Assembly (NCBI RefSeq): GCF_963855985.1
Contig: NC_087117.1
Coordinates: 5,157,001 to 5,221,000, forward strand
Source: Ostrinia nubilalis
Lineage: Eukaryota; Arthropoda; Insecta; Lepidoptera; Crambidae
Reading direction: 5' to 3'
DNA length: 64,000 bases
The notes beneath the pieces were generated by a model, which saw nothing but the letters and a program-made list of their open reading frames with translations, made no database searches and had not been told where the DNA came from. The translations under genes were made by a program, and so were the position numbers. Below, piece after piece: positions 24,101-30,626 of the stretch (position 1 is the stretch's first letter; each line of letters opens with the position of its first letter).

Positions 24101-24965
24101 ATGATGATGACTGGAAAAGATATCTTCCTAAAACTAGTTGAGGTTGAGAGCCACCTGCGCTCACATATTGCCCGGTGAAGCTGAGAAAACCGCTCTTTAA
24201 CCGCTATCAGCATTAGTCAGTCAGAAAAAAAAATCCTAAAACTAGCACAGCAAGTAACTTTGTATGCATGTTCTTAGCCTATAAGTAGATATCTGAGTCA
24301 GTGCCTGGGGTATGGGAGCAGCATGGGAGAGTGTTTTTTGACAATCAAAGCGAGACTTTTATTAAATGCGTGCTAATAAAGAAGCTTTGTCTATTATTAA
24401 GTACTCACCAACGTGCATGCGGGGCGCTCTTTTCATCTCCGAGAACATGGTTTTGTAAACCGGTTGGATTATCTGAAATATAAGTTGAATTATTACAATA
24501 CAGGCATTGTGCATCACGTCTTTGTATTATAGAAGCGATTATACACAACTCGCCAACGGAGCTCAGATCTGTCGCTTCGTACATGATAGTAGAAGATTGC
24601 AAGAACAGAAAATGTATAAGTACTTACAACTTGAGCGGACGCCATAGCTGCCTTGAAAGCGGTCCTCGCGTAGTCCCGCGCTCCTGATACTATGAACGCC
24701 GAATCTGATAAAATTTGATAAATACAGAATAAATAATGTTCTTGGCGGGAAAATGTACATAAAACAGACGACGGCACTAAATGGTCCCAAATCCTTGTAC
24801 TTTGGAGACTGTGGTAGACTGTTAGTGATGCTACCCTCATAAATGAAGTAGGCAGTAACTACTATATGAAGTTTGAACACTTTTCTTACCGTATAAATAA
24901 TCATGTACCCTCATTTTGGGCGCAACGTGCCTTCTAGGTCTCTCATACAACGTCTCTCCGCTCAT
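62..24965 (-). CDS. CFAP91: CFAP91/MAATS1-like radial spoke protein, 20 exons, 3' end outside window
   Basis: Spliced gene read right to left. Coding exons: 24965-24890, 24704-24628, 24472-24409, 23118-22986, 21480-21380, 21053-20987, 20633-20495, 19353-19203, 18454-18257, 12484-12311, 11645-11461, 10809-10663, 10161-10032, 9698-9607, 9256-9108, 8497-8328, 7395-7276, 6161-6072, 5345-5229, 184-62. Each has an AG acceptor and GT donor, and phases agree at every junction, giving at least 834 codons. Recognition is by remembered similarity to vertebrate CFAP91: a 'DYLYG.SAFIVSGARDYA' start, 'DWIFREAEIDELQ', a 'LLLQKIIRGRAVQNL' IQ-like stretch, 'ELKTTHGLQ', then long charged helices such as 'FLEKELKRLKEERRQHAY'. 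In that family the protein is an axonemal scaffold at the base of radial spokes. The start is the only ATG in frame with the first domain. The last exon here ends in phase 1 with a donor, so the gene continues left. Introns are mostly transposon sequence. Confidence 0.88.
240..586 (+). mobile_element. tRNA-headed SINE portion of a SINE-LINE composite
   Basis: The head at 240-308 is tRNA-like: tgtagtggtaagatca fits a D-arm/A box, and gggttcgattccca fits the B box. It does not fold as an intact tRNA acceptor. The body continues ...ccgtggttgaggattccggg...cttaccatcaggtgagatac...gttgtggat and an A-rich run at 561-580. The same body is seen at 4589-4745 (minus), 18728-19020 (minus) and 55484-55590 (plus). 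RNA polymerase III-type promoter boxes are inferred. Confidence 0.75.
587..1906 (+). pseudogene. non-LTR retrotransposon reverse transcriptase, 5'-truncated
   Basis: A 439-codon open frame without an ATG at its real start. It carries RT blocks in order: YSPIALISVLSKIFEKAM, EQFGFRKGRST, FDMSKAFDFVNH, SGVPQGSILGPLLFILYIND, and FADDISITI with the catalytic Asp pair. A thumb region (FLGIVIDSKLTWQNHV, VLRYGLILWGN) follows. The endonuclease and ORF1 are missing. The order and motifs fit the CR1/jockey group; I cannot place the clade. It ends TAG at 1907. A 3' UTR follows to about 2326 with a tail of ttgaatttt units. It directly follows the SINE portion and shares its target-site duplication. Confidence 0.85.
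2441..2963. mobile_element. non-autonomous DNA element with 75-bp TIRs and an 8-bp TSD
   Basis: The ends are ccttttgtaccctttgcacc... and its reverse complement, with inverted repeats of about 75 bp (cctgcaccactggtggtgca inside). The flanks carry an exact 8-bp duplication, gcttgggg (2433-2440 and 2964-2971), and the host MITE sequence resumes across it. The TSD length fits hAT or P-like elements. There is no coding capacity. Confidence 0.85.
3043..4528. mobile_element. PIF/Harbinger-type element, decayed
   Basis: The termini cacccgtattcacaaac / gtttgtgaatacgggtg are flanked by TAA at 3040-3042 and 4529-4531, the PIF/Harbinger target duplication. Inside, broken frames recall the N-terminal part of a Harbinger transposase: 'DSQNPFDYYNSNEF' near 3377-3420 and 'EDLRILTARGLPVPMYQLLV' near 3473-3535. 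Several stops and frameshifts make it inactive. It apparently sits in an older SINE copy (gacttattc / taagtccttctggc). Confidence 0.7.
4589..4745 (-). mobile_element. tRNA-SINE body fragment
   Basis: The reverse complement matches the SINE body of 380-550 (ccatcaggtgagatac, ttgaggattccgggt, gttatggcgacag). The tRNA head and A-tail are missing. Confidence 0.75.
4905..5128 (+). mobile_element. RTE-type LINE 3' end
   Basis: Degenerate coding tail (cttataagggcgcaggaaggcg, ctggatgcaggccgctgcc) and 3' end ttcagcagtgg...tggctgagatgatgatgatg. It lies directly upstream (right-hand gene order) of CFAP91 exon 19. Confidence 0.75.
5897..6049. mobile_element. palindromic MITE
   Basis: Inverted arms of about 40 bp (gcttcaaccacaccaacgag ... 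and agtgcagatcgccatcgcc, repeated in reverse at 6010-6049) enclose about 75 bp. It ends 22 bp from CFAP91 exon 18. Confidence 0.65.
6278..6448. mobile_element. family A TA-target MITE
   Basis: The ends AAGCCCGGTC / GACCAGACTA are flanked by TA. The left arm is internally shortened (attttgtaattatgtagctg). Confidence 0.8.
6500..6862 (+). mobile_element. Helitron-like fragment, split by a small MITE
   Basis: 'actccatttatcgaggagac' and the 3' end caagtcgcgggcacagttagt resemble the element at 60395-60649. A family C MITE (6571-6686) interrupts it. Confidence 0.45.
6571..6686. mobile_element. small palindromic MITE, family C
   Basis: Arms tgcccgttttcaccatcaat / ccctaatttttaagtgatcc are repeated in reverse at 6634-6686. 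A second copy is at 49026-49134. Confidence 0.75.
6894..7229 (+). mobile_element. Helitron-like (Lep1-type) non-autonomous element
   Basis: Starts ctactaatattataaatgcg and ends gtcgcgggcggccgctagt. The lack of TIRs and the CTAGT terminus fit the Lep1 Helitron-like group of Lepidoptera. A similar copy lies at 38189-38472. Confidence 0.55.
7424..7775 (+). mobile_element. RTE-type LINE C-terminal coding remnant
   Basis: An open frame at 7502-7867 codes [40 protein letters not shown], then [21 protein letters not shown]. This is the conserved C-terminal tail of lepidopteran RTE endonuclease-reverse transcriptases. It is the best preserved of about 25 such fragments here. A second, shorter copy follows at 7868-7990. 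Confidence 0.8.
7868..7990 (+). mobile_element. RTE-type LINE 3' end
   Basis: Contains aaggtagcaagaaggcg, gcaggcctatgttcagcag and the ATGATG-rich tail. Confidence 0.7.
7995..8110 (+). repeat. interspersed repeat (family M)
   Basis: 'aatttaccagaggcaa' and 'ggcctacacttcctacgctagcc' recur at 36580-36680. Parts also recur at 39155-39225, 39466-39515, 54600-54640 and 55690-55760. Confidence 0.55.
8530..8690 (-). mobile_element. RTE-type LINE 3' end
   Basis: Reverse copy: gacgtccactgctggacaaa, ttcaccagatcgtcggtcca. Lies just outside the acceptor of CFAP91 exon 16. Confidence 0.7.
9475..9603 (+). mobile_element. RTE-type LINE 3' end abutting a splice donor
   Basis: Degenerate RTE end (ttgaccgacgatctggtgaa ... 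tggttgaaacgaacgaac). It finishes within about 5 bp of the donor of CFAP91 exon 14 (exon end 9607), so part of the donor context (gttagttcgttcg) is element-derived. Confidence 0.65.
10440..10620. repeat. GA-rich low-complexity tract
   Basis: Runs of agagag/gaaaga with few interruptions in CFAP91 intron 12, about 40 bp from exon 12. Confidence 0.8.
10663..19353 (-). CDS. CFAP91: CFAP91 exons 8-12 (central part, about residues 220-504)
   Basis: Exon 8 (19353-19203) is a basic helix 'LTLLHRMQAQQRQKATNR...'. Exon 9 (18454-18257) has 'SDLHAPLARHGYQARRRH', corresponding to the family's 'YGPLSRLG' region. Exon 10 is 12484-12311. Exon 11 (11645-11461) is proline-rich, then acidic, and ends with the IQ-like 'LLLQKIIRGRAVQNL' (about residues 440-455). 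Exon 12 (10809-10663) opens 'MYEGRTRASELTEELKTTH', matching the family's 'MFEGKEKRLELIQELRTTH' directly after the IQ-like motif. The 5.8 kb intron 9 (12485-18256) is the largest in this part. Exon 9 ends 17-20 bp from an RTE relic. Exon 11 is followed by two further in-frame partial copies of its end (see separate entries). Confidence 0.85.
11041..11073 (-). CDS. third copy of the CFAP91 IQ-like exon end (possible micro-exon)
   Basis: A more decayed copy, homologous over about 11041-11160. It has an in-frame TAG and a short insertion relative to exon 11, so the full exon cannot be used. A good acceptor (ttgctacag) arises inside it, and the donor (GTAAGT) is intact. Together they define a 33-nt, phase 0-0 micro-exon coding KIIRGRALQNL. 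Between the three copies lie GTGACGCGACA minisatellite units. Confidence 0.35.
11271..11354 (-). CDS. second copy of the CFAP91 IQ-like exon end (possible extra exon)
   Basis: Lies in intron 11, just downstream of exon 11. It repeats about 130 bp of exon 11 and its flank, including the end of the exon and an intact donor (GTGAGT). A one-base deletion relative to exon 11 breaks the original upstream frame, but it leaves an AG (gttag) immediately before AGC GTA GAG. Used as an acceptor, this gives an 84-nt, 28-codon, phase 0-0 exon with no stop that ends 'LLLQKIIRGRAVQNL'. Exon 11 ends in phase 0 and exon 12 starts in phase 0, so the insert would keep frame. The polypyrimidine tract is weak, so it may be unused. 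Confidence 0.45.
11970..12200. repeat. degenerate TTAGG-containing tandem repeat
   Basis: At least a dozen gttaggtt or gttagttt-like units with ttccgaa spacers (e.g. gagttaggttaggttt, ttttccgaggttagg). TTAGG is the insect telomeric repeat, but the irregular spacers argue for an intronic minisatellite. Confidence 0.6.
12515..12735 (+). mobile_element. RTE-type LINE 3' end
   Basis: gagtggcgaccacgagccgg, aggtagaccgacgatctggt and tttgtccagcagtgaacg are visible, with a small internal insertion. It lies 30 bp from CFAP91 exon 10. Confidence 0.7.
12916..13113. mobile_element. family A TA-target MITE
   Basis: Nearly full palindrome with TA on both sides; the left terminus lost about 8 bp (aagcctggttcacgtag). 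Confidence 0.8.
13116..18160. other. gene-free part of CFAP91 intron 9
   Basis: AT-rich, with no convincing exon. It holds RTE ends at about 14050-14180 (minus), 16495-16640 (minus) and 16965-17115 (plus), a LINE 3'-tail fragment (tattcccacctctcc at about 14369), and a perfect short hairpin at 14250-14291. Minus-strand open frames of 81 and 85 codons (13113-13358 and 13549-13806) show no family I recognise. Confidence 0.6.
15841..16155. repeat. interspersed repeat with a doubled internal unit
   Basis: The unit cccaaactcgatgc...gtcgttttatt...ccttccagctccatcat occurs twice (about 15870-15925 and 15980-16045). A related reverse copy lies at 46900-47035. Confidence 0.55.
18163..18240 (+). mobile_element. 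RTE-type LINE 3' end beside CFAP91 exon 9
   Basis: cttggatgcaggccgccacc and the tail aaaatgatgatgatgattg; it stops 17 bp before the exon 9 donor end. Confidence 0.65.
18506..18725. mobile_element. family A TA-target MITE
   Basis: Near-complete palindrome, AAGCCCGGTC ... GACCAGACTA, with TA duplications. It is inserted directly at the 3' end of the adjacent SINE copy. Confidence 0.85.
18728..19020 (-). mobile_element. tRNA-headed SINE copy carrying the composite junction
   Basis: The reverse complement matches 262-604: B box gggttcgattcccagtgggt, the body, an A-rich run, then ccctaaccaaaaattagg and ttgccagtgtcaagtagata. The last 20 bases are the start of the reverse-transcriptase frame at the first locus, so this copy carries the SINE-LINE junction. 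The tRNA 5' half is missing. Confidence 0.8.
19440..19665 (-). mobile_element. RTE-type LINE 3' end
   Basis: Reverse strand codes [40 protein letters not shown] and ends at the catcatttcagccacag tail. Confidence 0.8.
19725..19890. mobile_element. family A TA-target MITE
   Basis: TAGTCTGGTC ... GACCGGGCTT; the right arm is shortened (aacataattaaattctacg). Confidence 0.8.
20266..20460 (-). mobile_element. short retroposon (SINE-like) with poly-A tail and TSD
   Basis: Flanked by a 16-bp duplication with one mismatch: agttttgtcgcacctt at 20250-20265 and agttttatcgcacctt at 20461-20476. On the minus strand it ends in a run of A (plus-strand poly-T at 20264-20273) and contains gggttcgagccccaca, a B-box-like motif. 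It lies 19 bp beyond the CFAP91 exon 7 donor. Confidence 0.7.
20495..24965 (-). CDS. CFAP91: CFAP91 exons 1-7 (N-terminal part, about residues 1-219)
   Basis: Exon 1 (24965-24890) codes MSGETLYERPRRHVAP...; exon 2 (24704-24628) a 'SAFIVSGARDYARTAFKAAM' segment; exon 3 (24472-24409) 'PVYKTMFSEMKRAP', which matches a conserved 'KTMFS' in vertebrate homologues. Exon 4 (23118-22986), exon 5 (21480-21380) and exon 6 (21053-20987) are less conserved. Exon 5 ends in 'EVLYLDKLEWG', matching the family's 'ELLTLATLTWG'. Exon 7 (20633-20495) carries 'RAWMELVEKAQFPRWMKKRN' and 'DWIFREAEIDELQ', the segment most diagnostic of the family. Phases at the seven exon ends are 1, 0, 1, 2, 1, 2, 0 and all match the next exon. 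Confidence is highest for exons 1-3 and 7. Confidence 0.82.
20722..20850. mobile_element. palindromic MITE (family K)
   Basis: Ends cctaggcacagcccatc / ggtctgcgcctagg with the core gttggccgatagttgtgccc. Related to the element at 30688-30854. Confidence 0.6.
21085..21345. repeat. CT-rich low-complexity tract
   Basis: Long runs of tctctctc/ccctctc in CFAP91 intron 5; the tract is adjacent to exon 5 and about 30 bp from exon 6. Confidence 0.8.
21540..21655 (+). mobile_element. RTE-type LINE 3' end, degenerate
   Basis: taggtggaccgacgatctcg and acctggaagcaggcaatgca; followed by a ggaatgg/aatggaa-rich stretch to about 21775. Confidence 0.6.
21901..21997. mobile_element. palindromic MITE (family G)
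   Basis: cccccttattaataaaagtt ... agctttttattaagggggt; a second copy is at 27043-27162. Confidence 0.7.
22240..22525 (+). mobile_element. RTE-type LINE 3' end split by a TAA-target MITE
   Basis: RTE sequence reads up to cctcataa and resumes at taaaggtagcaggaaggcg. Between them (about 22271-22424) is a palindrome with arms aggtagcctttgaaactaag / cttagttcgaaaggctacct. TAA on both sides suggests a Tourist/Harbinger-type insertion. Confidence 0.65.
23244..23986 (+). mobile_element. hAT transposon relic with 8-bp TSD
   Basis: The termini tagtgatggtcaactcgag and ctcga...acgagttggcccatcatta form an imperfect TIR rich in ACTCGAG. The target duplication acatcatt is exact (23236-23243, 23987-23994). 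Terminal TAGTGATGG, the 8-bp TSD and the BED-finger frame inside all fit hAT. Most of the transposase is deleted. Confidence 0.88.
23408..23754 (+). pseudogene. BED zinc-finger N-terminus of a hAT transposase, frameshifted
   Basis: The frame reads KRKSLVWDVFESPESGRVEC, KQCSDSFKYSGNTTTLLNHI: a BED finger with W, C-x2-C and H. The second zinc-binding His appears only after a one-base shift in an A-run near 23545, after which the frame stays open to 23754. Further on, 'IVKDL-stop-PFRIVENSG' matches the usual hAT segment after the finger. It is inactive. Confidence 0.8.
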
Positions 24966-25384
24966 TTTGGCCACAAGTAACTAAAAATTATATAATAAAC
25001 TTGACGACATTCGTCAGGAAGACATCGACTAAACAATTACGTTGCTAGGCAACCATTATTTTAATTTTGATAAGAGGTTGCATTGAGGTTATTAATTTGG
25101 TGGAAAAGTTAACGTTAACGTTTTTGAAACGGCGCGGTAGCGTTGTGAAAGACCGCTTTGTTGTGCTTTGTGCTTATCAAAGATATATCGTAGTTCTCGT
25201 ATTAAGATATTTTAAATCTATTTTATAAACTGTGATTATGACTAAATACCAGAATCTCAGTTTTCGACTTAGCCAGGAACGGTACCTCACTAGTATTGTA
25301 AAGTGACAACTGGTCAGCTGACAGCTGTCATTGGCGCAAACTTTTGTGTTGTGTTGGGTTACGGGTTTTTAAATTTTAATTAAA
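24966..25384. promoter_or_regulatory. divergent (head-to-head) promoter region of CFAP91 and the THAP gene
   Basis: Only 419 bp separate two divergent start codons (CFAP91 at 24965 minus, THAP at 25385 plus). The region holds the X-box, a palindromic gttaacgttaacg at about 25109 and a small GC-rich patch (acggcgcggtagcg). No transposon is recognisable in it, in contrast to the flanking introns. Confidence 0.65.
25041..25053. promoter_or_regulatory. X-box (RFX-binding site) in the CFAP91/THAP shared promoter
   Basis: The sequence GTTGCTAGGCAAC fits the RYYNYY-N-RRNRRY X-box consensus at every position and is an inverted repeat (GTTGC/GCAAC). It lies 76 bp upstream of the CFAP91 ATG and 332 bp upstream of the THAP gene ATG. 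RFX factors bind such sites in promoters of ciliary genes in animals, which fits the neighbouring gene. The match is seen; use is inferred. Confidence 0.7.
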
Positions 25385-27025
25385 ATGGTAAACTGTTCGG
25401 TATCGAAATGCAGAAATCGTTCGAACAAAAGGAATTTAAAAAACGACGGTATTTCTTACCATTTGTAAGTACACTCAGTCCATTTGTAGAAATAAAAGTA
25501 ATGAATACTGTGTCAACAAAGTTTTTTCTATTTCCATTTCCAGATTCCCCAGAGTTCCTGGGATGAGACGAAAGTGGCAAGAGTTTTGCAACAGAGGGCC
25601 GAGCTGGCAGCCGTTCCGGACCAGTACCATCTGTTCGGAACATTTTGAACCCGCTCAGTTCCAATGCGGGACCAACCGGCGGTTTTTGGTGGCTAAAGCC
25701 ATCCCTACAATTTATCCGGCAGTGAGTTATATCTTATCAACCATTAGCGGCCGCCCGCAACTTCGCACGCGTAGATCCCGTTTTACCTCCTTAGGGGAGG
25801 AGTTTCGTAAAATCCTTTCTCAGCAGATGCCTACGTCATAATATCTACCTGCATGCCAAATTTCAGCCCGATCCATCCAGTGGTTTGGGCTGTGCGGGCC
25901 TGTGCGTTGATAGATCACTATGTCAGTCAGTCAGTTTTTATATTTAGATTTTAGACGACAATAATAATTATAGTCTAATCGCGTGAAATCGATAAAATGG
26001 CGCGATAAAAGCTTATCGCGGCGCGCATCCTAGGCCTACTGAGCATGAATGACTCGTGATTGACATCATCATCATCATTTCAGCCACAGGACGTCCACTG
26101 CTGAACATAGGCCTCCCGCAATGATTTCCACAATGGCCGGTTGGTGGCGGCCTGCATCCAGCGCCTTCCCGCTACCTATATGAGGTCGTCGGTCCACCCT
26201 GTGGAATTCCATAAACAACAATATGAAATATATTAGTCACAAATTAATTGCACTCTTTATTCCAGCACATGAACGAACATAATGATGAAGGGAGTGATGA
26301 TTATTCATCGTCTGACCAGTTGGATCAAAAACCGCAGTCACCAGCGGGATCCGAACCTGAGAACGGACAGGTGGATAATGGGTCGCAGGAGAAGGAATCT
26401 GATGACAAGGTAAAGGTGTGTGACTGTTTTATGGGCAATTATTTATTTATTCTTCAATAACAAATTGATATCAGAAATATTTATTCGCTTCTAAGATGAT
26501 TTATAAAGTTTTTTTTTATAATGGCAAACTTAATGCCATCAAGCATTCTCTGCTAATTATCCTTTAGGTTGAACAGAAAAAATCCTTTGCTTGCTCGCTT
26601 TAAAAAGCAGATGAAATTCGCTTATTACTTAATTTGCTTAAATTAAATAATATCATTCTTACTGACAACTATAATTTTTGTATATTTTATACTTTATTTA
26701 TACTTCCTACCTTTTTTACCCTGGTAGGAGTTAAAACCAACTTTTACAAACTTTTATTTTAGTTATCGTAGACTGCATCTCTCATAACATCAGGTGCGAT
26801 TGCAGTCAAATACTTGTCTTTAAAAAGTCCATTTTATTTCAGGAGACGACTTCAAACAACCACAATCTCCGCATACAACTGAGAGAGAAACGTCTAAAAA
26901 TACACAGGCTCATACAAAGCAACCGATACTTGACGGAAAAAGTCGAAATACTGCAAAATATATTGAAGAGAGTCATAAATAAGTCCAAATATGTGAAACA
27001 CAGACATAAAAATGGTTTCAAGTAA
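25385..27025 (+). CDS. THAP-domain zinc-finger protein, 4 exons, 194 aa
   Basis: Exons 25385-25464, 25544-25721, 26266-26409 and 26843-27025 (stop TAA 27023-27025); phases 2, 0, 0 match. Residues 1 to about 87 form a THAP domain: C4-x4-C9, then FPRVPGMRRKWQEF, then C57-x2-H60 (TICSEHFEP), closing with AIPTIYP in the place of the family's AVPTIF. THAP domains are C2CH zinc fingers that bind DNA, so a nuclear DNA-binding role is likely. Residues 88-134 are acidic and serine-rich. Residues 135-194 are a charged helix (LREKRLKIHRLIQSN...VEILQNIL), probably a coiled coil for dimerisation. It is divergent from CFAP91. I cannot name an orthologue; THAP genes often derive from P-like transposases. 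Intron 2 holds a Helitron-like end and an RTE relic. Confidence 0.88.
25743..25930 (-). mobile_element. Helitron-like 3' end in THAP intron 2
   Basis: The reverse strand ends cgaagttgcgggcggccgct and starts near the tcagtcagtcag repeat. The same body (atctacctgcatgccaaatt, tcagcccgatcc) is at 31560-31740. It begins about 20 bp after the exon 2 donor. Confidence 0.5.
26070..26210 (-). mobile_element. RTE-type LINE 3' end in THAP intron 2
   Basis: catcatcatttcagccacag ... ctgcatccagcgccttcccg. Confidence 0.75.
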
Positions 27026-27042
27026 CATGTCAATAATTATTT

Positions 27043-27162
27043 ACCCCCTTACTAATAAAAAGTTACACAGTTGTTGAACACTGTTTTAAAATGACATTTC
27101 CATACTCAACGTCACTTTAAAACACTGTTCAACGAGCGTGTAAGTTTTATTAGTAAGGGGGT
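27043..27162. mobile_element. palindromic MITE (family G) in the THAP gene 3' end
   Basis: cccccttactaataaaaagt ... ttttattagtaagggggt starts 18 bp after the stop codon. It supplies AATAAA-like strings, so it may lie in the 3' UTR and affect polyadenylation. Confidence 0.7.
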
Positions 27163-27424
27163 TAGTCTTATTATAAGTAACTTTAATAAAATGTCTATTT
27201 AAAATAAAAAAGAAAAGTTTTATACATACTGTTTTATTAACAAATCATTTTTACATTATGTACAGAATCCAAACCAGTTGAACATAATAAAATAAAATCT
27301 TAAATACACACACAAATCATTTTTTAAAATATAAAAATAAATTATTATTTGTATTTAATACACAATACAATAAATGACAAAAAAAACTCAGACAAAAAAA
27401 CTTAGCTACCGTTACAGTTTTAAT

Positions 27425-27535
27425 TTCGAAATAGCTTCATCATTTCAGCCATAGGATGTCCACTGCTGAACAAAGGGCCTCCCCAGTGATTTCCATAAAA
27501 GCCGGTTGGTAGCGGCCTGCATCCAGCGCCTTCAT
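27425..27535 (-). mobile_element. RTE-type LINE 3' end
   Basis: atttcagccataggatgtcc ... gcggcctgcatccagcgcc. Confidence 0.7.
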
Positions 27536-27835
27536 AAATAATATAAATAGCCTCAAGGAGCTAAGAAATCATACAAAAACAACGCCGGGGCGAATCGATT
27601 TCGGAGTTACAACTGTAACGGATGTTTACTTGTCTAGGGAGCTGTTGCGTATGGTAAAAAAAAACCTATTATACAGTATTGTAACTTATAACTATTATAC
27701 TACATATTACGCTAAAATTGGTCTTTACACATTTCCGTAAGTCCAAGAAAAGATAATAAATAACAGTTAACTTAAAAATCCGGCTCGAAGGACCAGTGAT
27801 AAATGATTACTTTTTTAAATATCGATTAAATTATC

Positions 27836-29632
27836 ATACCGACACCTTCAGGTTCAATTGTCGTATAAACCATTTTGGCCAAATTGAGTTATATATACCA
27901 TTTTAATCAGAATTTTTTTCTCTATCGAGCTGTATATTCGATATATTGAAATTCGCTAAAAAAATGTTTATACGCCCCAAAAAACTATAGCCTAAAAGAT
28001 AAATAAATACCTTATAAACGATGTAAAAACCGAACGCTTGTTTTTGGTATTTTTGCTAAGATGTATCAACCATACATTTTTTTAAGCCAGGATGTAAAAC
28101 TCTCTCGTAATTGAAAATGGTTTTTACGCCCAAAGACATATGGCCAGATATTTGGATCCAACGTCGTAAGTCCACGTATTCAATATGGTAATTATCTGTT
28201 TCATATTCATATTCATTTATTTATTGCATCACATATGTATGTATGGATAGTAAGTAAGTTTTTCTTAATTATAAAGATAAAAAAAGATGATTGTTTCTAC
28301 TTTTAAAGATAATAACTAGATAGGTAGGTATATAAAGTTGCTTTCCAAGTCCAGTACATTCGTGAATTGATCTCGACTAAATGTGATGAATTCAAGACTT
28401 TTAAACAAAGAAAACAAGCCATAGTGTGCTCATGAAGGCTATTTATACCCTTTTGATATGCTCTGTAATAATTTATTACTTTACAAGTACTATTAGGGAT
28501 GATGACTAGGTAATGAAATCGAAATTCTCTTTAGTCCGTCAGACAGATAATTAGAAAATATTAGACTCATATTTTTTTTCTATAATCGAATAATTACAGT
28601 GTTATATTGAGTTGAAATGTCGCGTGACGTCACTTTTGAGTAAAAATTCTACTCAAGCGTGACGTATCGCGCCATTTCAACTCGATGTAGCATTGTTATT
28701 ATTTAATTATGGAAGAAAATAAAAAATATGAGTCTAATATTTTCTAATTATCTGTCTGACGGACAAATAATTGAAATTTTGTCATCTATGCATTTGGCTT
28801 TACTTTTAGCTGTAATTTAAATTTGGGTTTCTTGTAAAGATATAAATTCCTTACAGAAATTCTCAAAAAATTACAAATCCTTCTCCTGAGCATACTGGGG
28901 CTCTTCTCTTTATGCAAAATTTATCATAACCAAACGAATTCAATATGCGTCAGCAGATAACCAGGAAAGCTGTCTTAATGTTTTGCTGTAATTGTATTTT
29001 TTTGTTCAAAATTTATGGTGATTAGTTTTGTTTAAAATTATTAGTTTTGCCATAATTTTCCTGCAAAATTGTAAAAAAAAACAATAAACTTGTTATTTTT
29101 CGTATGCAAGCAAATTTATTATTTCTACCTCAACCAAATATAGTTTTTACACTGTCAAATATCTTTGTGCAAATTCTCTAAACAACAAAAGCCTGGAAAT
29201 AGTAAACAATACATTATTTACATGTATAGTTTTAATAATACATTTAAATAAATCACTTTATCAATGGGTATATAAACCAAAAAAATTACATCTAATGGTC
29301 TTTAAGCCATCAATTTCAGTCTCGTGTTTACTAAAAAATCAAATACGACGTAAAGAGTTATTTTTAGGTCCAATATAATGGGTCGTATAAACCACCGAGT
29401 GCCTTTTTTAAGGACGTAACTCCAAGCTAACTTTAAAACTACTGAAGATGCCCATTTTTTAAATATCTAGACTTTTTCATCGCAAGAATTGAAAAATGTT
29501 TTCTCTTGGTCATTTTTTTATAACTTCTCAAATAAAAAAGTTACGATTTTTTTTCTAAAAAAAAAAACGTTTTTTGGCTCTCCTGAAAAGTAGGGTTTTG
29601 GTTTATACGACAATTGAACCTGAAGGTATCGA
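27836..29632. mobile_element. large inverted-repeat-bounded AT-rich element
   Basis: The ends ccttcaggttcaattgtcgt (27845-27864) and its reverse complement near 29605-29624 bound 1.8 kb of AT-rich sequence with 'cgtataaacc' strings. There is no coding sequence. A family B MITE (28498-28790) is nested inside. Confidence 0.5.
28498..28790. mobile_element. palindromic MITE (family B)
   Basis: Long arms (gtccgtcagacagataatta, gaaaatattagactcata) with the centre gagtaaaaattctactc. A second copy is at 39854-40156. Confidence 0.8.
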
Positions 29633-29962
29633 TACACATTTGATCTTAATAAAGTAATAAAAATGCAATATGCATTTTTAAAATTAATAGAAACTGGATA
29701 GCTGAAGAACTTAAAAGAGAGAAAACTTCTATAGTCTATACAAAGAACATTGAAAATTTTGTCATGAATATCCAACTAAGTATATTTTTATAAACTTTTG
29801 TAGTAGGTCTATAAATTCAATACTAGCGTTTTTCTATCAAGTTTAAAAATGGTCATAGACTATGATAACAACCTTTTTAATATTTAAATGACTAAGTACT
29901 ATTGTCTTTAAGCATACATAACGGTAGGATAACTTAGTCGCTTACGACATTCACGGAATGAG

Positions 29963-30168
29963 TATAGATCGTGTCATCCACGAAGACGCGCCCCACCATT
30001 CTTCCGCTAATGTTTGAGTGTTATCGGTACACGCTAAATCACATGAGTGCACACGCACACTACAATAATGACGCTCGGATTGCTCGGATCAAACTCCCCG
30101 CACCCCGTGCTTCCCTCGACCATAAACTGGTGGGGCGTGTCTTCGTGGATGAATCCGACAAGACCTAT
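29963..30168. mobile_element. MITE with gatcgt...catccacgaagacg ends (family L)
   Basis: gtcatccacgaagacgcgcc ... ggggcgtgtcttcgtggatg. A closely matching copy lies at 34683-34882. Confidence 0.7.
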
Positions 30169-30404
30169 GCTCTACCAGAATCAGACGCATGTAACATTTT
30201 GTGCAAGTTTATTAACCTATTATAACAGTGAACATTTCAGAAGTGTCCTATACTTAAAAATGCAATAAGGCTTTTTTTGATTGGCAGTGCTGACATTAAG
30301 AGCGTCATTTTATTTAAATATTATAATAACTATTGTTTTTACGCAAGTTTACAAAAACGCAGCGCATCCCTATTTTGTCCTCTGTCTATGAATTTGAATT
30401 CTTT

Positions 30405-30561
30405 CAGGGGCGTAGCTACCGCCGTATCAGCTTATTGATACGGGGCCCCAGGGCCGCACTTTTTCGGATTAGACAGAGTAGGCAAATGCCTAGAAAAGTT
30501 CCAATGATCTTTTTTTAGATAGGGCCTTGAACAATTTGATACAGGGCACGCTACGCCACTG
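30405..30561. mobile_element. hAT-type MITE with exact 8-bp TSD
   Basis: The ends caggggcgtagct / gctacgccactg are flanked by aattcttt at 30397-30404 and 30562-30569. Confidence 0.8.
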
Positions 30562-30626
30562 AATTCTTTATGTATGTAGTTGTAGGCCCTTTTTTAGGGA
30601 AAAAACTAGTCTTTTGTATTGTCCAG

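Larger units (their letters stand above)
23150..24105 (+). mobile_element. RTE-type LINE 3' end interrupted by a hAT element
   Basis: gggcagcaaggttctggagt ... gaccgacgacatcatt (to 23243), resuming aaggtagcaggaaggcgctg from 23995 with the ATGATG tail at about 24090. Confidence 0.85.
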
